Shown here: one piece after another, positions 9,116-19,252 of the stretch | How the letters are laid out: every line of letters begins with the position of its first letter | Position numbering within the stretch: position 1 is the stretch's first letter | Program-made: the position numbers and the translations under genes | Notes under the pieces: model-generated | Database searches by the model: none | Seen by the model: only the letters and a program-made list of their open reading frames with translations | What the model was told of the DNA's origin: nothing | Source: Massilia sp. Leaf139 | GTDB lineage: Bacteria > Pseudomonadota > Gammaproteobacteria > Burkholderiales > Burkholderiaceae_D | Assembly: GCF_001424165.1 (NCBI RefSeq) | Contig: NZ_LMOJ01000024.1 | Coordinates: 305,749-369,748 of the forward strand | Direction of reading: 5' to 3' | Length of the DNA stretch: 64,000 bases

Positions 9116-10387
9116 TTACTTGGGCTGCTTCTTGAACAGTTCGCGGAAGACCGGGTAGATGTCGGCCGGCGTCACGATTTTCTGCATCGCGAAGTTGGCA
9201 TGGTGGGCAGCGACCTCGGTGTACTGTTCCCACAGGTTCTGCGGGGGGCCGTCGGTGATCTCGACATAGGTGTAGTACTGCACTTTCGGCATGATGCCGT
9301 GATCCAGCAGCTGCTTGCACAGCACCGAATCGTTGTCCCAATTGTCGCCGTCGGAGGCCTGGGCCACATAGGCGTTCCAGTCGGAACTCGAATAGCGCTC
9401 GCCGATCACCTTCTGCAGCAGATGCAGGGCGGACGAGACGACGGTGCCGCCCGACTCGCGCGAGTGGAAGAATTCGTCCTCATCGACTTCGGCCGCGGCC
9501 GTGTGGTGGCGGATGAAGACGACGTCGATGCGCTCGTAGACGCGTTTCAGGAAGAGGTAGAGCAGGATGAAGAAGCGCTTGGCGGTGTCCTTGCGCGTTT
9601 CGTCCATCGACCCGGACACGTCCATGATGCAAAACATTACCGCCTGGGTGCTCGGCTTCGGCACCTTGATGCGGTTGCTGTAGCGCAGGTCGAACGGGTC
9701 GATGAAGGGGATCGCGTTGATGCGCGTGTGCAGGTGGTGAATCTTCTTTCTCAGTTCGACGACGCGCGGATCGTCCTCGGGAACCTCGGCATCGTACAGC
9801 GCCTGCAGTTCCTGCTGCAATTCGCCCACCGCGCGCCGGCTCGGGCCGCCCACGGCGATGCGCCGTCCGAGCGCGCCGCGCAGCGAACGCAGCACGTGGA
9901 TGTTCGACGGGGTGCCGGAGACGTTGTAGCCGGCGCGCTGGGTCTTGAAGTCGATCGTCTGCGTGAGCTGGGTTTTCACCATGTTCGGCAGCTCGAGGTC
10001 TTCGAAGAAGTAATTCATGAACTCTTCGCGCGAGAGTTCGAAGATGAAGTCGTCCTCGACCGTTTGCTCGCTGTTGCCGGCGCGGCCGCGGCCGGAACCG
10101 CCGCCGCCGCTGCGCGGCCGGTTGAACTGGTCGCCTTTCTGGTATTCGGTATTGCCGGGATTGACCGTTTCCCACACGCCGCCATGGGCATGGCCGAAGT
10201 GCGGTTCGTTGACGTCCTTGACGGGGATCGAGACTTTTTCGCCGTTCTCGATGTCGGTGATCGAGCGGCCCTTGATTGCGCGGCCGACCGCGTCCTTGAT
10301 TTGCGCCTTGTAGCGGCGCAGGAAGCGTTCGCGGTTCACCGCGGACTTGTTCTTGCCCTGCAAGCGTCGGTCGATGAGGTAAGTCAA
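9116..10387 (-). CDS. yeaH: YeaH/YhbH family protein (DUF444), VWA-like
   Basis: A 423-aa DUF444 protein. The N-terminal half is basic and Gly-rich (GGGGSGRGR). The C-terminal half is a von Willebrand A-like domain with a MIDAS signature DVSGSMDE near residue 255 and the later SGGTVVSSAL motif. VWA domains next to AAA+ ATPases often act as adaptors, and PrkA upstream has an AAA-like kinase domain, so a functional pair is inferred. Its substrate is unknown. It lies between prkA and spoVR on the same strand, with a 226-bp gap to prkA that contains a GC hairpin. Confidence 0.93.
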   Translation of the reverse strand: MTYLIDRRLQGKNKSAVNRERFLRRYKAQIKDAVGRAIKGRSITDIENGEKVSIPVKDVNEPHFGHAHGGVWETVNPGNTEYQKGDQFNRPRSGGGGSGRGRAGNSEQTVEDDFIFELSREEFMNYFFEDLELPNMVKTQLTQTIDFKTQRAGYNVSGTPSNIHVLRSLRGALGRRIAVGGPSRRAVGELQQELQALYDAEVPEDDPRVVELRKKIHHLHTRINAIPFIDPFDLRYSNRIKVPKPSTQAVMFCIMDVSGSMDETRKDTAKRFFILLYLFLKRVYERIDVVFIRHHTAAAEVDEDEFFHSRESGGTVVSSALHLLQKVIGERYSSSDWNAYVAQASDGDNWDNDSVLCKQLLDHGIMPKVQYYTYVEITDGPPQNLWEQYTEVAAHHANFAMQKIVTPADIYPVFRELFKKQPK

Positions 10388-10578
10388 AACATGCCTCCTG
10401 TTAAAACCGCTGCGGATCGCTGCGGAAAAACGCGCCGCGCGATCCCCCTATCTTAATACGCAGCGTGCATAAGCGGGGGGGCGCACGGCTGGCAGGGTGG
10501 TCAAAAACGCGCGAATCGATGGCTGATGCGCCGCGAGGCGACGCTTTCGATGCGGGCAAGCATTGGATGGAGCTGAAT

Positions 10579-10600
10579 GGGCGGCACGCCTGCGCCGCCC
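10579..10600 (-). other. GC-rich hairpin between prkA and yeaH
   Basis: The arms GGGCGGC and GCCGCCC with an 8-nt loop lie 13 bp after the prkA stop. No T run follows on the minus strand, so partial attenuation or an mRNA-stability boundary is more likely than full termination. Confidence 0.45.
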
Positions 10601-10613
10601 GCTTCCACTCTCC

Positions 10614-12536
10614 TTACGACGACTTCCGCACGCGCAGATACCATTCGCACAGCAGCCGTACCTGCTTGGCGGTATATCCCTTCTCGACCATGCGGTTGAC
10701 GAAGTCGGCGTGCTTCGTCGCATCCTCGGCGCTCGCCTTGGCATTGAACGAAATAACCGGCAGAAGTTCCTCCGTATTCGAAAACATCTTCTTCTCGATG
10801 ACGGTGCGGAATTTTTCGTAGCTGGTCCAGGCCGGGTTCTTGCCGCCGTTGGTCGCCCGGGCGCGCAGGCCGAAGTTGACGATCTCGTTGCGGAAATCCT
10901 TCGGATTCGAAATCCCGGCCGGCTTCTCGATCTTCTCCAGTTCGGCGTTGAGCGATTCGCGGTCGAAACTCTCGCCCGTGTCGGGATCGCGGAATTCCTG
11001 ATCCTGGATCCAGAAGTCGGCGAAGGTGACGTAGCGGTCGAAAATGTTCTGGCCGTATTCCGAATAGCTTTCCAGGTAGGCGGTCTGGATTTCCTTGCCG
11101 ATGAAATCGACATAGCGCTGCGCCAGGTGCTCCTTGATGTAGGAGTGGTAGCGCTGTTCGAGTTCGGGCGGGAACTGCTCGCGCTCGATCTGTTGCTCCA
11201 GCACATACAGCAGGTGCACCGGATTGGCGGCCACTTCGGTATTGTCGAAGTTGAACACCTTCGACAGGATCTTGAAGGCGAAGCGCGTCGATAGGCCGTT
11301 CATGCCTTCGTCCACCCCGGCATAGTCGACGTATTCGTGCAGCGATTTGGCCTTGGGATCGGTGTCCTTCAGGTTCTCGCCGTCGTAGACCAGCATCTTC
11401 GAATACACGCTGGAATTTTCCGGATCCTTCAGGCGCGACAGGATCGCGAACTGCGCCATCATGCGCAGCGTGCCCGGCGCGCAGGGCGCCTTTTCCAGCG
11501 ACGAATTGCGGATCAATTTATCGTAGATCTTGATCTCGTCGGAGATGCGCAGGCAATACGGCACCTTGACGATATAGATCCGGTCGAGGAAAGCCTCGTT
11601 GTTGCGGTTGTTGCGGAAGGTCTTCCATTCCGACTCGTTCGAGTGCGCCAGGATGATGCCCTCGAAGGGAATCGCGCCGAAGCCCTCGGTACCCTTGTAA
11701 TTGCCTTCCTGGGTGGCCGTCAGCAGCGGGTGCAGCACCTTGATCGGCGCCTTGAACATCTCGACGAATTCCATCAGACCCTGGTTCGCCAGGCACAGGC
11801 CGCCGGAATAGCTGTAGGCGTCCGGATCGTCCTGCGAATATTCCTCGAGCTTGCGGATGTCGACCTTGCCGACCAGCGAGGAAATGTCCTGGTTGTTTTC
11901 GTCGCCCGGTTCGGTCTTCGAGATGGCGACCTGCTTCAGGATCGAGGGGTAGCGCTTGACGACCCGGAACCTGTTGATGTCGCCGCCGAACTCGTGCAGG
12001 CGCTTGACGGCCCACGGGCTCGGAATCGAGCGCAGGTAGCGGCGCGGGATGCCGTAGTCTTCCTCGAGGATGACACCATCCTCGTCCTCGTTGAACAGGC
12101 CCAGCGGCGACTCGTTCACGGGCGAACCCTTGATCGCGTAGAAGGGCACCTGTTCCATCAGGTGTTTCAGCTTTTCCGCGATCGACGACTTGCCGCCGCC
12201 GACCGGCCCCAGCAGATACAGGATCTGCTTGCGCTCTTCCAGCCCTTGCGCCGCGTGGCGGAAGTAGGAGACGACCTGCTCGATCACTTCCTCCATGCCG
12301 TAGAACTCGCGGAAGGCAGGGTAGATCTTGATGACCTTGTTGGCAAAGATGCGCGAGAGGCGCGGATCGAGCCGGGTATCGACGAGCTGCGGCTCGCCGA
12401 TGGCGGCCAGCATGCGCTCCGGCGCGCTGGCATAGGTCAGCGGATCCTTCTTGCACAGGGCAAGATACTCGGACAGGGAATATTCCTCTTCACGGGTGCG
12501 CTCGTAACGGGCTGCGTAGTTGTCAAAAATGGTCAT
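10614..12536 (-). CDS. prkA: PrkA family serine protein kinase (YeaG)
   Basis: A 640-aa PrkA/YeaG kinase. An AAA-like ATP-binding domain has the Walker A GPVGGGKSS at residues 110-118, and a C-terminal PrkA kinase domain follows. The family phosphorylates proteins on serine and in E. coli acts with YeaH during nitrogen limitation and stationary phase. The ATG at 12536 is preferred because the sequence MTIFDNYAARYE is the usual family start and AAGGA sits upstream; the frame extends another 56 codons without family resemblance. It is first in the prkA-yeaH-spoVR cluster and follows a long leader region with several small hairpins. Confidence 0.95.
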   Translation of the reverse strand: MTIFDNYAARYERTREEEYSLSEYLALCKKDPLTYASAPERMLAAIGEPQLVDTRLDPRLSRIFANKVIKIYPAFREFYGMEEVIEQVVSYFRHAAQGLEERKQILYLLGPVGGGKSSIAEKLKHLMEQVPFYAIKGSPVNESPLGLFNEDEDGVILEEDYGIPRRYLRSIPSPWAVKRLHEFGGDINRFRVVKRYPSILKQVAISKTEPGDENNQDISSLVGKVDIRKLEEYSQDDPDAYSYSGGLCLANQGLMEFVEMFKAPIKVLHPLLTATQEGNYKGTEGFGAIPFEGIILAHSNESEWKTFRNNRNNEAFLDRIYIVKVPYCLRISDEIKIYDKLIRNSSLEKAPCAPGTLRMMAQFAILSRLKDPENSSVYSKMLVYDGENLKDTDPKAKSLHEYVDYAGVDEGMNGLSTRFAFKILSKVFNFDNTEVAANPVHLLYVLEQQIEREQFPPELEQRYHSYIKEHLAQRYVDFIGKEIQTAYLESYSEYGQNIFDRYVTFADFWIQDQEFRDPDTGESFDRESLNAELEKIEKPAGISNPKDFRNEIVNFGLRARATNGGKNPAWTSYEKFRTVIEKKMFSNTEELLPVISFNAKASAEDATKHADFVNRMVEKGYTAKQVRLLCEWYLRVRKSS

Positions 12537-14193
<1,657 letters not shown>

Positions 14194-14205
14194 AGAGAGC
14201 AGACG

Positions 14206-16740
14206 ATGCTGATGCAGTCCCTTCGCATGACTGCGCGCGACTGGCGCGCGGGCGAACTGCGCTTCCTGCTGGTGGCCCTGATCGTGGCCGTGTCGGCCCT
14301 GTCCTCGGTCGGCTTCTTCATCGACCGCATGCGCGCGGGACTAGCGCGCGACGCCAACCAATTGCTAGGCGCCGACCTGCTGGTCAACAGCGACAATCCG
14401 GTGCGTCCGGCCTGGCGCGAGGAAGCCGCGCGGCGCGGCCTGCTGCTGGCCGACACGGTCACCTTCCCCAGCATGGCGCAGGGCGGAGAAGGCGAGAACT
14501 CGCAGGCGCAGCTGGCCTCGATCAAGGCCGTCTCGAACGGCTATCCGCTGCGCGGCGAGCTGCGCATCACCACCGACCCGGATCAGGCCAGCGCCGCGCG
14601 CGGCACGGCGGCGAATGCGATCCCGGCGCCAGGCACGGTCTGGGTCGACGCCAACCTGCTGCCGGCGCTGAACGTCAAGGTCGGCGACGCGCTGCAGGTG
14701 GGCGAGCGCAAGTTCACCATCGCCCAGCTGGTGGCGGCCGAACCGGACCGCGGCGCTTCCTTCGCCAACTTCGCGCCGCGCGTGATGCTGGCGCTGCCCG
14801 ACCTGAAGTCCACCGGCCTGGTCGACGATTTTGCACGCGTCACCTACAAGCTGCTGGTATCGGCGCCGTCGAACAACGACCTGGCGCGCGTGCGCGATTT
14901 CGAAACCTGGCTGCGCGCGCGCATCGCCCAGGACAATGTCAAGGGCGTGCGCATCGAGTCGATCGAGAACGGCCGCCCCGAGATGCAGGCCACGCTCGAC
15001 CGCGCCGACCGCTTCCTCTCGCTGGTCGGCCTGCTGTCGGCCATGCTGGCAGCGGTCGCCGTCGCCATGGCCGCGCGCCGCTTCATGCAGCGCCACCTCG
15101 ACGCCTGCGCCATGCTGCGCTGCCTCGGCATGACGCAAAATGCCGTCGGCGCCATGTACCTGATCGAATTCGCACTGGTCGGCCTGGCCGGCAGCATCAT
15201 CGGCGTGCTGGTCGGTTTCGGCGCGCACTTCGTGCTGCTGCAGCTGATCGGCACGCTGTTGCCGCCGGATCTGCCGCCGGTGTCTATGCTGCCGGCGCTG
15301 CAGGGCATCGCCACCGGCATGCTGCTCCTGGTCGGCTTCGCGCTGCCGCCGGTTCTGCAATTACGGAACGTGCCGCACAACCGCGTCATCCGCCGCGAGC
15401 AGGCCGCGCCGCAGCCGATGGCGCTGGCCACCTATGGCCTCGGCATCGGCGTCTTCCTCGCGCTGCTGCTGTGGCAGGCGGGCGATCCGAAGCTGGCGCT
15501 GCTGACGGCGGGCGGCTTCCTCGGCGGCTTCGCGGTGTTCGCACTGGTCGCCTGGCTGGGCCTGAAACTGCTGCGCCGCCTGCGCGGCATCTCGACGCAC
15601 CAGGGCTGGCGCTTTGCCGTCACCTCGCTGCAGCGCCGGCCCGGCGCCACCATCGTGCAGGTGGTGTCGCTGGCGCTCGGCCTGATGGCGCTGCTGCTCC
15701 TGACCGTGGTGCGCGGCGACCTGGTCGCGGCCTGGCAGCGCGCCACGCCGGAAAACGCGCCGAACCGCTTCGTCATCAACGTGCTGCCCGAGCAGAAGGA
15801 CGATGTGGCAAAACGCATTGCCGCCGCCGGCGTCGACAGCCCGGTGCTGTATCCGATGATCCGCGGCCGCCTGACCGCCGTCAACGGCAAGCCCGTCACG
15901 CGCGACACCTATGCCAGCGACGACGCGCGGCGCCTGGCGAACCGCGAGTTCAACCTCTCCACCACAACCCAGGCACCGGAGGGCAACGACATCGTCGCCG
16001 GCAAGTGGTATGCCGATGCGCCGGGCGTGTCCGAAGCCTCGGTGGAGCAGGGCATCGCCAAGACCCTGGGACTGAAGCTCGGCGACGTGATGCGCTTCGA
16101 CATGGCCGGCAACGTGGTCGATGCGAAGGTGACGAGCCTGCGCAAGCTCGAATGGGGCTCGATGCGCGCCAACTTCTTCGTCATCATCAATCCGGCCGCG
16201 ATGGCCAATGCCCCGGCGACCTACATGACGGCCTTCCACCTGGCGCAGCAGGGCGCGAGCCTGGCCAATTCGCTGGCGCGAACCTACCCGAACCTGACCG
16301 TGATCGACGTCAGCGGCATCATCCGCCAGGTGCAGGACGTGGTCGACCAGGTCGTGGTCGCCGTCGAATTCCTGTTCCTGTTCACGCTGGCTTCGGGCGT
16401 GCTGGTGCTGTACGCGGCCCTGATGGGATCGCAGTCGGAGCGCACGCGCGAAGCGGGCCTGCTGCGCGCACTGGGCGCGACGCGCAAGCAGCTGGCCCAG
16501 GCGCAGCGCATCGAGTTCGTGCTCGTGGGCGGCCTGGCCGGCCTGCTGGCGGCGAGCGGCGCGGCGCTGCTGGGCTGGGCGCTGGCGACCTACCAGTTCA
16601 AGTTCCCGTGGATCTTCGAGCCGGGCGTATGGCTGGCCGGGATCGTGGTCGGCGCCGTCTGCGCGCTGATCGGCGGCTGGCTGGGGCTGCGCAGCGTGCT
16701 GCGCCAGCCGCCGCTGCAGACGCTGCGCGAAGCAGGCTAA
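14206..16740 (+). CDS. Large FtsX-type ABC transporter permease (YbbP-like)
   Basis: An 844-aa inner-membrane permease with two FtsX domains, each with membrane helices flanking a periplasmic region. An N-terminal helix lies at about residues 20-40, a helix cluster at about 270-480 and a second cluster at about 725-840 (for example FLFLFTLASGVLVLYAAL). Length and layout match E. coli YbbP, which partners the ATPase YbbA and is thought to work in lipid or lipoprotein handling rather than import. No ATPase gene adjoins it here, which is unusual. GTG and ATG alternatives exist close to the chosen ATG; MLMQS or MQS starts differ by two residues. Confidence 0.9.
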   Translation: MLMQSLRMTARDWRAGELRFLLVALIVAVSALSSVGFFIDRMRAGLARDANQLLGADLLVNSDNPVRPAWREEAARRGLLLADTVTFPSMAQGGEGENSQAQLASIKAVSNGYPLRGELRITTDPDQASAARGTAANAIPAPGTVWVDANLLPALNVKVGDALQVGERKFTIAQLVAAEPDRGASFANFAPRVMLALPDLKSTGLVDDFARVTYKLLVSAPSNNDLARVRDFETWLRARIAQDNVKGVRIESIENGRPEMQATLDRADRFLSLVGLLSAMLAAVAVAMAARRFMQRHLDACAMLRCLGMTQNAVGAMYLIEFALVGLAGSIIGVLVGFGAHFVLLQLIGTLLPPDLPPVSMLPALQGIATGMLLLVGFALPPVLQLRNVPHNRVIRREQAAPQPMALATYGLGIGVFLALLLWQAGDPKLALLTAGGFLGGFAVFALVAWLGLKLLRRLRGISTHQGWRFAVTSLQRRPGATIVQVVSLALGLMALLLLTVVRGDLVAAWQRATPENAPNRFVINVLPEQKDDVAKRIAAAGVDSPVLYPMIRGRLTAVNGKPVTRDTYASDDARRLANREFNLSTTTQAPEGNDIVAGKWYADAPGVSEASVEQGIAKTLGLKLGDVMRFDMAGNVVDAKVTSLRKLEWGSMRANFFVIINPAAMANAPATYMTAFHLAQQGASLANSLARTYPNLTVIDVSGIIRQVQDVVDQVVVAVEFLFLFTLASGVLVLYAALMGSQSERTREAGLLRALGATRKQLAQAQRIEFVLVGGLAGLLAASGAALLGWALATYQFKFPWIFEPGVWLAGIVVGAVCALIGGWLGLRSVLRQPPLQTLREAG

Positions 16741-16751
16741 GGATCCTCAGC

Positions 16752-16780
16752 GTAGGGTAGGCACGGAGTGCCCACCCTAC
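16752..16780 (+). repeat. REP element, 14-bp stem
   Basis: GTAGGGTAGGCAC-GGA-GTGCCCACCCTAC forms an almost perfect hairpin with one mismatch. It begins with GTAG and, read in reverse, also begins with GTAG. It lies in the 54-bp gap before glbO, where a TATGAT box directly follows it. Confidence 0.85.
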
Positions 16781-16794
16781 GGTATGATGCTGCC

Positions 16795-17184
16795 ATGTCC
16801 GAGAACCAAACCCTGTACGAAATCATCGGCGGCGAAGCGCGCCTGCGCGAACTGGTCGACCGCTTTTACGACCTGATGGAGCTGGAGCCCGAATTCGCCG
16901 GCATCCACGCCCTGCACCCCAAGCCGAACGACAGTTCGCGCGAAAAACTCTTCATGTTCCTGTCCGGCTGGATGGGCGGGCCCGACCTCTTCGTCGAGCG
17001 CCACGGCCACCCGCGCCTGCGCGCGCGCCATCTGCCCTTCGGCATCGGCACGAGCGAGCGCGATCAATGGCTGCGCGCGATGGCCTGGGCGATGGAAGAC
17101 ATCGGCATGGACGAGGATCTGCGCATGCGCCTGATGCAGTCCTTCTACCAGACCGCCGACTGGATGCGCAACAAGGCCGACTGA
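16795..17184 (+). CDS. glbO: Group II truncated haemoglobin
   Basis: A 129-aa haem protein of the TrHb2 (GlbO) class, soluble, likely binding oxygen or NO or aiding oxidative metabolism. The proximal haem ligand is His79 (RARHLPF), and the group II hallmark Trp at G8 is W92 in SERDQWLRAM. The N-terminal YEIIGGEARLRELVDRFYDLM is the normal TrHb start. The ATG at 16795 (MSENQ) is preferred over one at 16768, which would start inside the REP hairpin. The stop overlaps the rmuC start (TGATG), so the two are translationally coupled. Confidence 0.94.
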   Translation: MSENQTLYEIIGGEARLRELVDRFYDLMELEPEFAGIHALHPKPNDSSREKLFMFLSGWMGGPDLFVERHGHPRLRARHLPFGIGTSERDQWLRAMAWAMEDIGMDEDLRMRLMQSFYQTADWMRNKAD

Positions 17185-18503
17185 TGTCCACTCTCCAATT
17201 TGCATTGTTATTGGCCGCGGTGCTGACCGTGATCGCCCTGCAGGTGCTGCTGTTACTTCGCGGACGCAGCGACGGCAGCGCGCTTGCCTTCGAACGCCTG
17301 GAACGCGAACTGCGCCAGGAACTCCAGCACAGCGCCCAGGCCACGCGCCAGGAACTGGCCGGCCACATGGCCCAGCACCAGGGCGCCACCGCCCAGCAAC
17401 TCGACAGCATGCGCCAGCAGATGCAGCTGCACGCGGCCGGCGGGCGCGAAGAGCAGGCGCGTTCGCTGAAACGCTTCGCCGACACGCTGCAGCAGACGCT
17501 CGCCAACCTGACCGAATCGAACGCGCAGCGCATGCTGGAAGTGCGCGCCACGCTCGAACACAAGATCCGCGACCTGCAGGTCGACAACGCCAAGCGCCTG
17601 GAAGAGATGCGGCAGACGGTCGACGAGAAGCTGCACACGACGCTGGAAACGCGCCTGACCGAATCCTTCCGCCAGGTCTCCGAGCGGCTGGAAAAGGTGC
17701 ACCAGGGCCTGGGCGAAATGCAGCAGCTGGCCATCGGCGTGGGCGATCTGAAACGCGTGCTGACCAACGTGAAAACGCGCGGCACCTGGGGCGAAGTCCA
17801 GCTCGAGATGCTGCTCGAGCAGGTGCTCACCGTCGACCAGTACGCCAAGAACGTCGAGACCGTGGCGGGGACGAACGCGCGCGTCGAGTTCGCGATCAAG
17901 CTGCCGGGCGTGGTCGACGGCGGTGCGCCGCTGTGGCTGCCGATCGACGCCAAGTTCCCGAAGGAGCAGTACGAGCGCCTGATCGAATCGCAAGACCGCG
18001 CCGACGCCGAGGGCGTGGCCCGCTACGGCACCGAACTGGAGCGCGCGGTGCGCCTGGAGGCCAAGACGATCTGCGAAAAATACGTCTCGCCGCCGCAGAC
18101 GACCGATTTCGCCATCCTGTTCCTGCCGACCGAAGGCCTGTATGCCGAAGTCATGCGCCGCCCCGGCCTGGCCGACGACCTGCAGCGCAGTCTGCGCGTC
18201 ACGATCGCCGGCCCCTCGACCCTGTCGGCGCTGCTCAACAGCCTGCAGATGGGCTTCCGCACGCTGGCACTGGAAAAGCGTTCCTCGGAAGTCTGGCAGG
18301 TGCTGGGCGCCGTCAAGACCGAGTTCGGCAAGTTCGGCGACGTGCTCGCTGCGACCAAGCTGACCCTGGAAAAGGCCGCCAAGAACATCGAGAACGCCGA
18401 AGTGCGCAGCCGGCAAATGGCGAGGAAACTCAAATCGGTGGAGGCCTTGCCGAGCGAGGCGGCGCAGCTGATGCTTGGCCCCGAAATCGAACGCGACGAA
18501 TAA
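17184..18503 (+). CDS. rmuC: DNA recombination protein RmuC
   Basis: A 439-aa RmuC protein, thought to limit inversions and recombination at short repeats, anchored in the inner membrane. It has an N-terminal helix (about residues 5-26), a long coiled coil rich in Gln/Glu/Arg (about 35-190), then the nuclease-like RmuC domain with TRGTWGEVQLEMLLEQVL, IDAKFPKEQY and ILFLPTEGLYAEV. Start by ATG overlapping the glbO stop. It is followed by a REP element and a REP-associated transposase, notable because RmuC acts on repeat-mediated rearrangement, though the adjacency may be chance. Confidence 0.95.
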   Translation: MSTLQFALLLAAVLTVIALQVLLLLRGRSDGSALAFERLERELRQELQHSAQATRQELAGHMAQHQGATAQQLDSMRQQMQLHAAGGREEQARSLKRFADTLQQTLANLTESNAQRMLEVRATLEHKIRDLQVDNAKRLEEMRQTVDEKLHTTLETRLTESFRQVSERLEKVHQGLGEMQQLAIGVGDLKRVLTNVKTRGTWGEVQLEMLLEQVLTVDQYAKNVETVAGTNARVEFAIKLPGVVDGGAPLWLPIDAKFPKEQYERLIESQDRADAEGVARYGTELERAVRLEAKTICEKYVSPPQTTDFAILFLPTEGLYAEVMRRPGLADDLQRSLRVTIAGPSTLSALLNSLQMGFRTLALEKRSSEVWQVLGAVKTEFGKFGDVLAATKLTLEKAAKNIENAEVRSRQMARKLKSVEALPSEAAQLMLGPEIERDE

Positions 18504-18565
18504 CGCGTCTGCGATGGATTGTGCCTTGGTGCCGCGGGGGCGATCATCCGACGATCACACCAGCT

Positions 18566-18590
18566 GTAGGGTGGGCGCCCCGTGCCCACC
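18566..18590 (+). repeat. REP element, left flank of the RAYT gene
   Basis: GTAG is followed by the hairpin GGTGGGC-GCCCCGT-GCCCACC. It is 24 of 25 bases identical to the inverted copy on the other side of the transposase gene (19228-19252). Confidence 0.92.
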
Positions 18591-18672
18591 AGAAACGACG
18601 CGTTGACGTGCCTCATCGTTCTTCCTGCTCCGTACCTGACCGCTGCGCGCGCACTCTACAATGCGCGCCACC

Positions 18673-19212
18673 ATGCCCCAATACCGTCGCGCTCGTACCG
18701 GCTCCACCTATTTCTTTACGCTGGTGACCTTCCGTCGGCAGCCGATCCTGTGCCTGCCGCCGATGCGCTCTGCACTGCGCCGGGCGCTGGAAAACGTGCG
18801 CACCACAAGACCATTCCGGATCGACGCCTGGGTATTAATGCCCGACCACATGCACTGCATCTGGACCCTGCCGGACGGTGACGTGGATTACTCGACCCGC
18901 TGGGCACTCATCAAGAATTCGGTATCGCGCTTTGCCGGCGTTGCAACGCCCTTGGCCGGAACGGCCACTACCTCACGCATCAAGCACCGCGACGCCGCCA
19001 TCTGGCAGCGCCGGTTTTACGAACATCAGATACGCGACGAGCGCGATTTCGAAACGCACATGGATTACGTCCATTTCAATCCCGTGCGGCATGGGCATGC
19101 CGAAAGTGCGGCGAGCTGGCCGTTTTCGACATTTGATCGGTATGTGCGGGAAGGAGTCTATGCGCCGGATTGGGGTGGGTCGCAGCTGGCGCGGTCGATG
19201 TGGATGGAATAA
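18673..19212 (+). CDS. rayT: REP-associated tyrosine transposase (RAYT)
   Basis: A 179-aa member of the Y1/IS200-like HUH nuclease superfamily, RAYT branch. These enzymes bind and cleave REP hairpins preceded by GTAG. Visible features are the N-terminal YRRARTGSTYFFT, the HUH motif H59-M60-H61 within LMPDHMHCIW, the IWQRRFYEHQIRDERDF segment and DYVHFNPVRHG with the candidate nucleophile Tyr132. The start MPQYRR matches the family; an ATG four codons earlier (18661) is possible and neither has a clear ribosome site. All expected catalytic residues are present, so it looks intact. It is bracketed by inverted REPs, and about a dozen related hairpins are scattered over the window. Confidence 0.93.
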   Translation: MPQYRRARTGSTYFFTLVTFRRQPILCLPPMRSALRRALENVRTTRPFRIDAWVLMPDHMHCIWTLPDGDVDYSTRWALIKNSVSRFAGVATPLAGTATTSRIKHRDAAIWQRRFYEHQIRDERDFETHMDYVHFNPVRHGHAESAASWPFSTFDRYVREGVYAPDWGGSQLARSMWME

Positions 19213-19227
19213 GTAGACGCTCATAAT

Positions 19228-19252
19228 GGTGGGCACAGGGCGCCCACCCTAC
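19228..19252 (-). repeat. REP element, right flank of the RAYT gene, overlaps mobA-moeA stop
   Basis: On the minus strand it reads GTAGGGTGGGCGCCC-T-GTGCCCACC, an inverted near-copy of the left flank. Its GTAG contains the TAG stop codon of the mobA-moeA gene. Confidence 0.92.

Noticed and set aside
10579-10600. A rho-independent terminator after prkA
   Set aside because: The stem lacks the following T run on the minus strand, so it is listed only as a hairpin.
18673-19212. A classical IS200/IS605 insertion sequence
   Set aside because: The protein fits the RAYT branch, and there is no tnpB or IS200-type end; the flanks are REP hairpins.
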